Below, piece after piece: positions 1-10,697 of a stretch of 64,000 bases of DNA. Position numbers and translations under genes: made by a program. The DNA is taken from assembly GCA_001179505.1 (NCBI GenBank), contig CDMY01000422.1:16075-80074 (forward strand), given 5' to 3'. The notes under the pieces are model-generated. The model saw only the letters and a list, made by a program, of their open reading frames with translations. It did no database searches and was not told the DNA's origin. Position 1 is the stretch's first letter; each line of letters starts with the position of its first letter. Origin of the DNA: Vitrella brassicaformis. Its lineage: Eukaryota; Sar; Vitrellaceae.

Positions 1-350
1 AGCCTTAGGGCAGCGCGTTGTTCCGTGCCAGGCCATGCCCGTTGATATGGACGTGTAAGGGGCTATGAGTGATGATTCCCAGGAGAAGGAAGGACAGGGG
101 GAGGTGGACGAGTGCAATGATTGCAATACACTTCATTGCAATGCATCATATCGAAGCCAAAAAGGAGTCGCCACCTTGTTGGTCGCTAATATAAAAAACC
201 GTAACAAACCCTAGCGAAACCCTGGACGAGGCTCGCCCAGGCTCGCCCTGCAGGCTCGCCCTACGATCGCCGAGCGTTCCTTCGTTCGTTCGTCAACCCC
301 GGCCCCCCGAAGGGGTACGCAAGAAAGGGTCTGTGTGAGTCCATAGAAAG
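1..350. other. 3' flank of a LINE-like element, no gene seen
   Basis: No coding region can be supported here. The stretch lies downstream of the minus-strand LINE C-terminal ORF that ends at 351. Around 325-370 it contains a segment (TCTGTGTGAGTCCATAGAAA and on through the ORF end) that recurs at about 25178-25228, so it is probably the shared 3' end of that retroelement. Repeats of GGCTCGCCC (230-265) and of TTCGTTCG followed by a C/G-rich run (280-310) also look like repeat-element sequence; a related TTCG/CCCCG arrangement occurs at 915-965. Confidence 0.5.
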
Positions 351-935
351 TCACAAGTCAGGAGAAGGAAGCACCGGATGCAACGCAACCCACCGCTTAC
401 GCAAGGCCTTCGCAGACAGTAGAAAACTGGCTACCGCTTCATGCACACGCAGTGAGCGAGAGGTGAGCAGAGAAAAGGCAAACACAAGAGGATCACAATA
501 ATTGAGATCCCATCGAAAGTAAACCTTGCCATCACGCGCCGCAAGGCCATACATGCGAACAACACGGAATACTTCCCCTCGTGCAGAGCTATAGAGCGGA
601 CAGTAGAAAAGAATGTGCAGCTCATCCTCAACAGGTGGCACCCACATGTGAGATAAGAAATGAAAAACGGTGCAATACGGGCAAGAGCGTAGCAGTCGTG
701 GAGGGCCACCGATACGCCCATCAGTAACTGCACAAGGATATGTACCGGTCCGAAAAGCGAACAGCACACGACGCTTGGGTCTAGGTAGTGAGAAGTAGCA
801 TGGAAAGGTGGACAAGGGCTGGATGAGGCGATGAAGCCAGTCTTGGCCTGACTCAATAATGAAATCACGCAGAAAAGGAGGTACGTACGCAGGTAGAGAG
901 AGTAGAGCGTTCGTTCCTTCGTTCGTTAACCTCAC
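351..935 (-). mobile_element. LINE-like retrotransposon, C-terminal end of the reverse transcriptase ORF
   Basis: An open frame of about 194 codons on the minus strand ends at 351. Its centre has the arrangement CPYC followed about 25 residues later by EDELHILFYCP and a Tyr-x-x-x-Arg. This is the zinc-knuckle-like C-x-x-C...H...C block found downstream of the reverse transcriptase domain in many non-LTR retrotransposons. No reverse transcriptase motif is present, so this is a 5'-truncated copy, and the first Met is not a real start. The 3' terminus is shared with a shorter fragment near 25.2 kb. Assignment to a LINE clade is not possible from this piece. Confidence 0.65.
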
Positions 936-1299
936 GGGGACCTTGCCCCCCGGCCCCCCGAAGCGTCACAGTAGAGAATGAAGAAGGAAGAAGGAGGAGA
1001 AGGGATGTGACGCAGGGAGAGCGTTGGCGCTCCGCTGCTTGCGGAGGGAGGGAGGAATTCTTCTTGCAAGCCCGATCGCGCTTCTTTTCCTCGGCTCCCA
1101 CCCGATCGGGTTTGCACGAAGAAGTGCGTGTTGCAGACTGAGATTCTGTGTGGTCACTGTTGGCAGGCGCCTCATGGGCCTCCGCCTACGTCTTCGCTCC
1201 CGTTGGACGAGGATTGGGGGACCCGGGTGGACACCACAATTGGTTTCATCGATTTTTGGCCTCACACACCTCACACACCAGGGCAGATGGGAGCCAATG

Positions 1300-1770
1300 C
1301 ATGATGTGTGTGTGTTCTCTGTGTGTGTGTTCTCTGTGTGTGTTGTCTGTGTGTGTGTTGTCTGTGTGTGTGTTGTCTGTGTGTGTGTTGTCTGTGTGTG
1401 TCTGTGCCATTCGTTCTTGCAAAGGCGAGGCCCGAAGGGCCGAGCCTGAGCTGGCTTCTTTGGTCCGTGTGAGTTCTCTGTGTGTGTTCTCTGTGTGTGT
1501 CTCTGTGCATCACATGCAACCTCCCACCCGCCCCCTGCACACACCGGTTGTCTCTCTCTTTCGTACGAAGGCGAGGCCCGAAGGGCCGAGCCTAAGCGTG
1601 GCTTCTCTCGTCTGTGTGAGTTCTCTATGTGAGTTCTCTGTGTATCTGTGCATCACATGCAACCTCCCACCCACTCCTCTCTCTCTCTCTCTCTCTCTCG
1701 CTATTTGTGTGTGTGTGTAGTTGATGCGAAGGCGAGGCCCGAAGGGCCGAGCCGAGCCAAGGCATGGTGT
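1300..1770. repeat. GT-rich tandem repeats with a palindromic GC unit
   Basis: From 1308 to about 1402 a GTGTGTGTT(G/C)TCT unit of roughly 13 bp is repeated about seven times. It runs into three larger units of about 150 bp (starting near 1419, 1567 and 1729). Each large unit carries a nearly identical block beginning GAAGGCGAGGCCCGAAGGGC; two also carry CATCACATGCAACCTCCCACC. The block has a GGCCCGAAGGGCC palindrome at its core. The long frames that can be read through this region on both strands are products of the repeat, not genes. Confidence 0.85.
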
Positions 1771-2390
1771 GTGTATCTGTGTGCACTAGCGTTGTATGTG
1801 TAGTGGAGAGACGATGTTGTGGAGAGACGACAAAAGAGCGGAGAGAGCTGCAACGATATGAAGAATGCAGTGGAGAGACGCCAGCTCACTATGGAGAGGG
1901 CGGGAGAAGTCGGAGAGACGGCTTCGTAGTGCCCTTTCTCACCGTTGCTTTCTGCCTCCGCCTGCAATAACTGTTTGTTTGGCTACTGAGACGGCATTGG
2001 GTGCTCAAAGCAACCTTTTTTGTACGCTTTGAGGGGCAGACGTGTGGCAGCGTCTTTCTGCGTGCGTTTTTCGTCGTTTCTTTTGCCTTTCTTGCGCCAA
2101 GCGTGCTCTATGGGTTTCGTTCGCTGGTGTGTGGTCTCCTGCGTGCCTTCTGCAGTGTCCCTTTGGTTCCCTCTCTGTTTGTCCTGGTGTGTTCCCCGCT
2201 TCTGGTGCTGTTTTCACCGTTTTTTCGCTCGTCCTGGACGCCCCTGAGGTGGGGGGATCTGCTGTGTGCTGCTGGTGTGCTGAAAAGGGTGCGGATTTTT
2301 TTTCCACGGGTTTTCTGAAAAAGCTAGCATAGCTCGCGGTAAAACGACCCGTCTACTGGTCCCGATGGTCATGATCACCTTCTGCACTCA

Positions 2391-2406
2391 TCGGTTGTCT
2401 CTCTCT

Positions 2407-2440
<34 letters not shown>

Positions 2441-2493
2441 ATTCCACACACCCTCTGCACACATGGGTTGTCTCTCTCTCTCTCTCTCTCTCC
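2391..2493. repeat. CT/GT microsatellite
   Basis: A CT run followed by about 15 GT dinucleotides (2399-2439), then a second CT run at 2471-2491. Both CT runs are introduced by GGTTGTCTCTCTCT, which also occurs at about 1546, so the microsatellite has been copied with its flank. Confidence 0.9.
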
Positions 2494-2671
2494 ACCAGGG
2501 CATGTTGAACCTTTACTAAGACCATTTCACGAGTGATTCAACATGTCCTTTGAGATTCTCCTCTGGAACAGACGCTTGCCTGCACCGCCGCGACGTGGCC
2601 AGCGACCGAGCCCTGCGCGCTCCGCCGCCTGCTAACCGGCCAGACAAACTGGACAAGTGGGAAATCGCTCC

Positions 2672-3091
2672 CTATCTCCTTTTTGTTTGCTCTCGTTCAC
2701 GCGCTTTCATAAAATTTCCCCTGACTCGCTCGCGTTCGCGAAACGAAATGCATGCAAAGCCCCCATGGCCGCATGCGAGCCCCCAGCCGAAGGGAACCGA
2801 AGGAAGTGCTAGTTTGGCGAGCTTTTGGCGTGTGTGACCGCCCCTTTTCTCCTTTGACGATGGCATGTCGCCGTTTTCGATCACCTCGAGTGCAGCGCTG
2901 ATGCTCGTCAGCATCCTTCGATTCCGTTTCGTCAGCAGAAAACTACGAGGGGCGTCTCGAAACATATCGCACGTGTTTCTTGTCAAATCTTTTCTGCATC
3001 TCAGATCAAGAGGACTTTCAGGTGCGTCGGTTGGCGAATGACAGCTCGTCACGCAGCGGGCTCGAGAGGGACTAACTGACCATCCCTGCAA
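2672..3091 (-). pseudogene. Relic of the cysteine/helix module
   Basis: The minus-strand frame here includes a short segment, SISAALEVIENGDMPSSKE, that matches the core of the modules found at 14.6-14.9 kb (AVEAALDVIAKHELPPLKK) and 31.7 kb (AINAALGVINTQREVPP). The similarity also shows at DNA level: GCTGCACTCGA.GTGATCG is shared with the 14.7 kb copy. Outside this core the frame carries neither the CxxC nor the FPW...HGKL block, and no splice sites are obvious. I read it as a decayed fragment of the module family; a divergent real exon cannot be excluded. Confidence 0.45.
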
Positions 3092-3482
3092 TGTCTAGAT
3101 GCATGTAGGTTGACGGAGGGACGCAGGGAGATCTAAATGGGTATGTAGGGCTGCCTGGCTGAGTGCTGCATACAGTACATGAATGCGCGTATGCATGCAC
3201 GTTTGATGAATGAATTCGGAAAAGGAGGGGGATCAGCTCGGCCGCTCAGTTTGTTGTGTGTTCGGTGTGTCGGTGTGTGTGGATGGATGGTTGGATGTGC
3301 CCATGTATATTGATTGTTGTGTAATCGAGAATACATACTGACAAAATAATGACAAACGTTAGAGTACAAATGCAGTCAATCCGTCGAGTTGCCTCACTCA
3401 CTCGGTCTTCTTGTTGCTTGCTTCTCTGCACACAGAAAAAGGCAGCAAAGTACCCAATGACGTCGCCACGATGCACTCGAAT

Positions 3483-6400
3483 TTACGTTGGTATGTTCCG
3501 CGAGTGGTCATCTGCAGGCGACGCTGTGGTTGCGCCCTGGCCTCCCCCGCCCCCCACGGATCCCATCAGTAGTGAGTTGATGAGCGGCAGGTTGGGCAGC
3601 AGAAAGGCATCGTAAGCGAATCCCATGGCCTTAGATGCGAACTGGTTCACAGCACTGAGCCACCCGGCCAGCCGACACAACCACGACATGCAATGCATCC
3701 CGGAGCGGACCCCGGTAACCACCGCTCCTTGACGCTTACCGCTGGTGCCCCGTTTGGTATGCGACCAGAAGCGCCACGGCAAGCCCCAGCACCACATAAA
3801 TGATGAACACGCGACACGACATCAGCTCGTCCCAACCTGAGAAGCCAAAAATGAAACGAGAGGCCATGCACATCGCTGGCTGGTCGTCTTGCTCGCATCG
3901 CATCACAATCCTGGACTGACCGACAAGCAGGAGGAGAAGCCATACCCACCACGGCACATTAGCAAGGGAATTCTTGGAACTGCACAGAGAAAAGGAGAGA
4001 GAAGCGGATCATTCGCATACATGATGTTTCCTTGTACGTGTTCGCACTTGTTACCCGCCAGATGCGCGCATGATTTGTGCGTTTTGACAGGTCTTGACCA
4101 TCGTGCGTTCGATCTGATCGGTCCGACACCCATCAGCCAGAAAAGCGGTTTGCGCAGCTGATGTATTGAGTTACTACCCGTGTTTGTACAGCAGCCTTCA
4201 TCGTGTCGGTAAGGAGAGGAGTCTCAACCCCTGCAGAGCACACAGCAGCATAGTCCACAACCAGCCAACATTCGTTCGCGAGTGCGTACACCGCTGCACT
4301 TCTCCAGTCGGGTCGGAGTATCCCGGGATGACCTTGTCCAGACTCACATCGAAGGTGATAAAGGTGCCCAGGGACTCTGTATGGTCAAATTACATCCGGG
4401 ACGACAACAAAGGTTCATTGGAGAGGTCTGCAATGCATGCAGCCCATTGCCGCGGAGGCACGCCGGCCTTACCCATGGCCTTTTCCTTGGCCTTGAGGAA
4501 GTACTGACTGATCCGCTCCTGAGATATGTCGGGCCACTGACACACAAACAGACAGGTCTGTCCCAGGAAAAGCGACCTCCTGTGTCTGCGTGAGTACGTG
4601 TCTGGGCGTGCCATCTTCATTGATTTCGAACTCGGCTTGGAACTTCTGTATGATGGAGTGATCGAGGGAGTGTTTGACGAAGTGCTCCAGCTTGGTCCGT
4701 GCCTCCTTGACGCACTCCCGTCCCACCAGGGCCTCCAGCCCCTCACCCAGGCCCTCCGATGCAGCTGCGCCGCTGGGTGGTGCGCTTGTGCTGCTTGAAC
4801 CGCCCGACACCTCCACGTGGTCGATGTTAACCACGACACGACGAGTCAATCCTATTCACACACACATTGCACACGGATGGGCAGTTGATGCCGCGCCTGC
4901 ATGCATGTGCCCTCGTACCTTTCCACGACTCGCTCATTTGCTGTACGGCAACTTCTTTCGCCTTGCAAATTGCGTCTGTTGCCATCGTCCAGAAGACTTC
5001 CTTGGCCACGGTCGTCTGGCTCACCAGAATGTCAATCTGTGTCAACTCCTCCGATATCGGACCCTGAAGCGGAAACGGACCACAGACACATGAGCTACGG
5101 CTTATAGACGGTATCGGTGCGGTTTCATTCTGGCCTGTAATGCTTCCTTGAAGGCAGCCAACTGTGCTTGGCGAACCCGATTGATCGAATTCTCCAGCGC
5201 ATCTGACAAGACCGCAGACCAAGGGCTCTCGCGTCATCCTCGAGAGACAGTGCCTCACGGACCTGTGAGTGACTGCAGCGTGTGGGATACGTCAAACGTC
5301 CGTGGCCCATCGCCAGGTACCGCGACGGAGCACGCCAAACCTGCCTCTCGCAGCTGACGCAGAGAATCCTGCTCAGCAGTGCCACTGCAGCACACAACCG
5401 GACAAAACATAACACTCTCGCGCTCTCGTGAAGATACAATCCATCCATGCCGTGGGGTCTTACCATGTGTCGGCGAAGTTGACCCATTCCTCGCTCTGTG
5501 TGACTCAGACAGCAACTCAGCAGTGTATGCGTCTTAGTCAAGTGAGCTTTGGCATGTTGTTGTACCGTACCAGCTTGGCGCGCGAACCGATGGCTGCGAA
5601 ACGCGCGCTGCAGACAACACGACGTTAGCACAGACATGCCAGCACGTCACGGCTGGCGGCGCGACGGTCCCCGGCTCCGTGCTCACTCGAGCTGTTTGGA
5701 GAAGTCCTTGGCGATGGATGTCTTGATGTGCATGAGATGCGCTTCGACGACCTGCTGCAGCTCGTCGCACAAACTGCGTAGGCATACACGCATACATACA
5801 CAAGTATACCCACATGTGCAATTCATTCTAAGCGGCCGGGTGGGTCTTGGTTCCCTACTGCTTACGCGTTGATAAGTTCAGAGCGTTTCTTCAAGTAAAC
5901 GGTCTCCTGTACACAAAGACGCCAGTATACAGACACAGGCATATGAGCGCGAATCTCATTTGAGGAGACCTGGTAGCGCGAGGCAGGCTCCTCGTAGGCG
6001 GCTGAGACAAAGGGGAACGCAGGAACCTACTTTTTGGCGCCAGTCATGCACGCCGTGCATTCAATTCCCTGCATACCCACTACTTGTTGGATGAGGTTAT
6101 TGCCCCAGCCCTGAAGGTCGGGCACGGGTCCATGATGCGCCTACACACGACAAAGCATGGGGATGCCTTCTCGCACACAGCAAGCGATCACAGGTAGGCC
6201 CGCTGCGTCCCGATCACCTGATTCACTTTGGCGGTTATCTTCGGCTGAGTCTCGACCAACAGTGCGCTCTTGATCTCTTCACACCTGAACAATAGATGGA
6301 CATAGAGCGAGTGAGGGAGGGAGGGACACGACATGCCTCATGCACCACTGCGAGCGAGGGACGCTCTCCTTACCTGTATGTGGCGAGCATCTCCTTCTGT

Positions 6401-8017
6401 GATGGAATGTTGAGCTGAGACTCGTGCACAATGGTGTCCTGGTCAGACAGGGCGAAAAATACCAACAAGCACCATCGATTGATTCCTTTCGTGGCCAGTT
6501 CCGTTCATTGTCGTACCCACACGCTTTTGCAGTAGTGCGCGAAGCCGTCTGCGGGCACGCGGCGAGAGTACTGCGCGGGGCGAAGACTTGTCAACCACCT
6601 GAAATACATAGGGCGAGAGAAGCAATGCCAACACACATATACATGCGACAGCGCAGCATAGGATTGGTTTGATGGTTTACTTCCGCCTCAGGTCTTGTAC
6701 ACCCTTCCGGAAATCCTCCAGCGACGCGAAAAACGAAGGCAAACCAACTGAACAACATGGACACACCGGATGCAAACAGAAGCGATGCAAGCAGAATCAA
6801 ACAGAAGAATACAGTGGCCAGTCCAGCAATCCCCACTTGTGTGGAATTCGAAGAAGTCGTCTGCCCCTGTGTCTTCGAAACACTTTGGCTGAATCAACAG
6901 ACATAGACGGCAAAGAGAGGAGGAGGGGTGCAGGTCCGCGCCAGCCAGAACGTGTACCTTTTTGATCTTTGTCCATATCTTCCGTATGTCATCTTCAAGC
7001 ATTGTCTCGAGAGTAGCTGACAGGAAGAGGCATCAAGCAACAGAGCTAAGTCATGGACTGGAGTTCACGTGGCTCATCCCCATTTAGTCCGTCACCCAGT
7101 GGTGTTTGCATTTCGCTGTGGTCTCGAATCACAAACAACATGACAGTCCTTTTGGACCTGACATGTTTGCCAAGGCCCACAGCCAACAAATGACGACACA
7201 TGATACAGCCCTGTCTGCTCGCACACGCCCGGATTTCTTTCTGCTCACTCATCTGATTGTTGGAACAGCTCCAGATTGACCGCCAGCACCTTCTCCAGCA
7301 GCTCGTAGTTTGACGCTGTCGCGCGGCCGATGTCCTACATGGATATCCATGCGCGACAGCACAACCTGAATTCAGGCTACGTGGTTGCGTACGTGCATCC
7401 ACATGTTGATGACCACCAGGTCGGCCACTGCGAGAGAGAAGAGGGCCGCGCGATGCTCGAAAGTCTGAATATGAATCAGCAGTCAGGAACAACAGGCAGA
7501 CTCGGCTCGGCCGTGGGGTTGCATTGGTGAGTCCTTACATGTCTGTCTTCGCCCCTTTCTCTGCTGTCGGTGCCTTCCACATCGACGATGATCGTGGCCG
7601 TGCCTTGTCCCTCGACCAAATCCCGACCCAGCCACAGACCCTTCGTGGTCTGGCTACGCCCCAGCTGGGAATTCATCACCTGGAACCTCGTGCCGAACAA
7701 ATGATTCAACAGGGTGCCTGGTGACAAGAACGCAGCACCACCAGGCAGAGAACGAACAGGAAAAACACTACTCTCATGCTTGGGTGCACAGATCTGCCTC
7801 TTCGCTCCTACTTTTCCCGCTCGACTGGCATCCCAGCACTGTGACAACGGAGTAGTCGAAGCCGCACCTGCTAAGATGCTTCTCCTCCAGCCACTTTTCA
7901 ACCTCACCACTGACAATGGACACAGCATCATTGTGTCTTGCACCTCGATGTTCTGTTGTCGGCTTACACGAATCGCCCTGATTCGTCGATGATCTGGAGA
8001 AGCATGTTGTCCTCCAT
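3483..8017 (-). CDS. SEY1: SEY1/RHD3 (atlastin-like) dynamin-family GTPase, multi-exon
   Basis: The product is the ER membrane GTPase that tethers and fuses ER tubules. The start ATG at 8017 opens an exon reading [14 protein letters not shown] 31-bp intron leads to the G1 P-loop GCQSSGKS (about 7.82-7.84 kb), interrupted inside the GKS codon by an intron. Then follow LLNHLFG, the switch region RSQTTKGLW, and the G3 block [16 protein letters not shown] (about 7.55-7.6 kb), then exons reading [18 protein letters not shown] and NLELFQQS. An exon at 4.47-4.85 kb ([15 protein letters not shown]) fits the stalk. The C-terminus has two hydrophobic hairpin segments, [13 protein letters not shown] and [17 protein letters not shown] (3.75-3.96 kb), followed by an amphipathic tail ending at the stop 3483-3485. 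This is the classical Sey1/RHD3 topology. Middle exons (4.9-7.2 kb) were not all resolved. Confidence 0.9.
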
Positions 8018-8329
8018 CTTACGGAAAAGTGCGTAAACACACGCGAACTGGCAAGCCCTGTATCGGCTCGCGAATCGATGAATGCTGCCGGATGAAACCT
8101 TCAGTCGGTCAAAGGATAATTAAGCTTGAATCTGGACCGTGCGTGATAATTCACATTCTGTTCGGAAGCTCAGCGTTGCTGCTGATTACAGGGAGGATGG
8201 GATCCCTGGTATGCACACAGGGGAGGGCGCAGAGCGCAAGAGCTTGTATGGAGCTGTGTGTATCGAGTCCAGAGGGCCCTGTTTCCTGCAGATCGAAGTC
8301 GTCCACATGACCCCGAGAACAATCAGATG

Positions 8330-8997
8330 TTAGGCGGGAACATTCGTCGCCCTACAGTCTATGATCGGTTCTCTATCAGGTCCAAGACGCATCTTCTTGA
8401 CGCACGCACTCTTGCAAAGCTCTTCGCTGAGCAAGGCGGCGGCAGGAGCCATAGGGCGACCCGAGCAATGGCACAATGCGAACGAGTAGCGTCTTGTTCG
8501 TGTCAGGCTCCGATAGGCTCGTATTGTCAATTGCTCTCAACGTAAGTAAAGAGGAACACACACACACACACCGACAGAGATAGACAGTGCCAGCCTTTGA
8601 GGGGTTTTCTCGTGTTTGTCTGCTCTACATAGGACGACAGCCGGGACGCGTTGCAGAAGATCACTGGCTTCGTCTCTCCTGAGTTCTGTTGAGACTGGAC
8701 AAAAACTTCCCGCACTGGAGTGCAACTGATCGTGTCCTGGCAGATTAGCAGGTAGTGCGTGAGAGGTAAGGGCACGGGGAGGAGAAAAGGATGACTGACT
8801 GGATGACTTTCTCTGTGGTTGGGTTGCCTGTGTTGAGTGTAGCTGTTTCCCATCGGGACAAAAGCAGGTGCGAGTGTCGCGTGCATCTCACGCACCTTTT
8901 GGGAGGCACTCGCCTACAGAAATGCCTTCGTTGAGAACATCGAGCGCTCCCGAGGTTCCGAACAAGACGGAGGTGGTGCGTCAGCTGTGGCAGACAT
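8330..8997 (-). CDS. Unrecognised small three-exon protein
   Basis: Three exons join in frame on the minus strand. A start at 8997 (MSATADAPPPSCSEPRE) leads to a GTAGGC donor. A middle exon reads CTPVREVFVQSQQNSGETK and ends RLSSY. After an intron containing a GT run, a last exon reads QLTIRAYRSL, then CHCSGRPMAPAAALLSEEL, and ends at a TAA (8330-8332). The predicted product is about 125 residues, basic, with a CHC and several further cysteines and no membrane segment. I do not recognise the family. It sits about 310 bp upstream of the SEY1 start, in the same direction. The first exon is the least certain part; the last two have good splice sites and open frames. Confidence 0.5.
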
Positions 8998-9528
8998 ACA
9001 GACTGCCGGCTAGGGGGGACGAGATGGTGTGGAGAGACCAAGGAGAGGGAGGGGGAGAAATGAAGGAAACGAGCATAGAGAGTCTGAGACTGTGAGAGCA
9101 GGCGATGAACTTTTTTGGAACTGGTTAATACGTGTGTGTTCGTGCAACGTATACATGAGTAACGAGTTTGACCTAAAGGGCGGGAATGACTAAGGAATGA
9201 CTAATGGTCTCCAATCTAATGAGTGAACCTACTGTCTCTCTCAACGAAAGTGAAACCTGAGAGGCAACAGAAAGCATAGCCCCACTCCCCTTGCGACTCC
9301 TTCCGCTTCCTTGTGCCTCCCTCGCTCCCTACCATTGTGTGTGTGTGTTTTGGATGAAGATGGTGAGTTTTTCCGCAGATAGAAACGGAAAGCGTAGCTT
9401 ATTTTATGTGATGGACCGTGGACGGCTGAAGACATCCTCGTCCTGTTGTTGAATCTGCGAAGGCGAGAGGTCTGCGATGATGGATTTCTAGACACTTATT
9501 CACATTTATTCTGTTGCGCCACTCTACC

Positions 9529-9720
9529 TTAGGAGAAGTAGCCAGCTGCAACGATTCGCCCCCACTTATCCTTCAGACGCGACTCATCCAAAGGTTTGAA
9601 GCCGCCGTCCCTCGTGAGCTCGTAGACTGTCGTGTCAGGAGCTCACGACCCCAGATAACAAACTCCCCGCCATAGCCATGCAGCCGTCTGTTCATCACAC
9701 GTACCCCACATGGTAGAAAG
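9529..9720 (-). CDS. Possible C-terminal exon of an unrecognised protein
   Basis: A minus-strand frame reads TVYELTRDGGFKPLDESRL followed by KDKWGRIVAAGYFS and stops at 9529-9531. Upstream, another frame reads RRLHGYGGEFVIWG, and a possible very short intron could join the two. The composition looks coding, but no start or upstream exons could be fixed. The unit may belong with the degenerate paralogue immediately upstream (9756-10085). Confidence 0.3.
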
Positions 9721-9755
9721 AAGATTTGTCAACCATCAGATGGTCATTGACTAGA

Positions 9756-10085
9756 TCACTGAGTTGTCACACGCCTGCTCTGGGTGTAGTGCGCACAGAG
9801 CCCAGCAACCGCCCCGCATACTTGATCCCCTCCGCAGCTCCTATCGCCCTGAACAGACGATCCCCGACCCACCCGTCTCCTCCCTGGTCCCCTCCAAAAG
9901 CACCTCCAAGGGCTGAATGCGCTCAGGAATGACCTCCACAGCCATGTGCCGTGAGACTCAATCAACCCCCTGGGCACATCATATGTGGCCTCGACCGTGA
10001 GCAAGGCGCGCGAGATGCAGCGGGGGGACAAAAGAAGTGGAAAAAGGCGAAAAAGGATAACCGCATCCGTCTGTGCGAGCGGTGC
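9756..10085 (-). pseudogene. Degenerate paralogue of the 23.4-kb hypothetical gene
   Basis: DNA here aligns with 23430-23730 in the same orientation. The translated pieces EATYDVPRGLIESHG and MAVEVIPERIQPLE correspond to EAAYDVIQGFVEGHG and MAGEVLPSPVLERLE in the 23.4-kb copy. In this copy the matching pieces lie in different frames, and the end also breaks frame. The copy therefore looks inactivated, while the one at 23.4 kb keeps a single open frame. Function unknown. Confidence 0.55.
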
Positions 10086-10390
10086 ATTAGGCTGGACAGC
10101 GACTAATGTCGCAACACCAACCTTTTATTGCCCATTTGAGGTGCAGAGAACGCTCTGCCCGCGCAGGGTTGCAGACGGACTGTGGGATGACTGTGTGGAC
10201 GATGACTGACATGATGGATTTTTGACTGGCTCCTTCATGTGTTCCGTGAATGCATGTACCTGTTCGAGCCATTCATTCATGAGTTCGATCACGTCGCACA
10301 AAAGTCCGATTCACGTGAAAAAAAAGTCCGTTTGCGAAGAAAGCGAATTATGGGCTGTCGGCGCTATATACATATATATATTCTCCCAAA

Positions 10391-10438
10391 AGACAGGCCG
10401 TGTGCATGCTTTCTATGCATGTCGCGTGGACAGGATCC
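10391..10438 (-). repeat. Fragment of the 10.5-kb MITE family
   Basis: AGACAGGCCGTGTGCATGC and the following GCATG...GACAGGATCC match the right half of the dispersed repeat seen at 10512-10663 and 30788-30906, here in the opposite orientation. No terminal repeats remain. Confidence 0.5.
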
Positions 10439-10511
10439 ATCAGCCCCCCAAAAGGAGCACGGGAGGCACCTCTCGTCAAGTCGTAAAAATGATGGGTGTA
10501 TAGGTTGGTTG

Positions 10512-10663
10512 GTTGGTTAGTGTGTTTAACGAGACTCGTGTCTGTAACCCCGGAGGGATCCTGTTGTCTCACGCACTAAACTAGTATAGGTAGACAGGCC
10601 GTGCTCTGCATGCTCTGCATGCTCACAGGATCGGCGAGTCTCGTTAAACACAATATAACCAAC
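10512..10663 (+). mobile_element. Foldback MITE-like element with about 27-bp terminal inverted repeats
   Basis: The left end (10512-10538, GTTGGTTAGTGTGTTTAACG...) and the right end (10635-10663, ...CGTTAAACACAATATAACCA) are reverse complements apart from a 2-bp indel and one mismatch. The interior carries GTCTGTAACCCCGGAGGGAT and a GACAGGCCGTG...GCATGC stretch that recur at 30.8, 52.7 and 54.4 kb. There is no coding capacity. The size, inverted ends and dispersed copies fit a miniature inverted-repeat transposable element; the superfamily is undetermined and no target-site duplication is clear. Confidence 0.75.
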
Positions 10664-10697
10664 ACCCCAGAGAGGCGCCGGGATTGATCTGAAGCCC

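Noticed and set aside
966-1720. Long open frames on both strands (for example Thr/His- and Cys/Val-rich peptides)
   Set aside because: They are translations of the GT/CA tandem repeats and the palindromic block; all frames are open because of the repeat.
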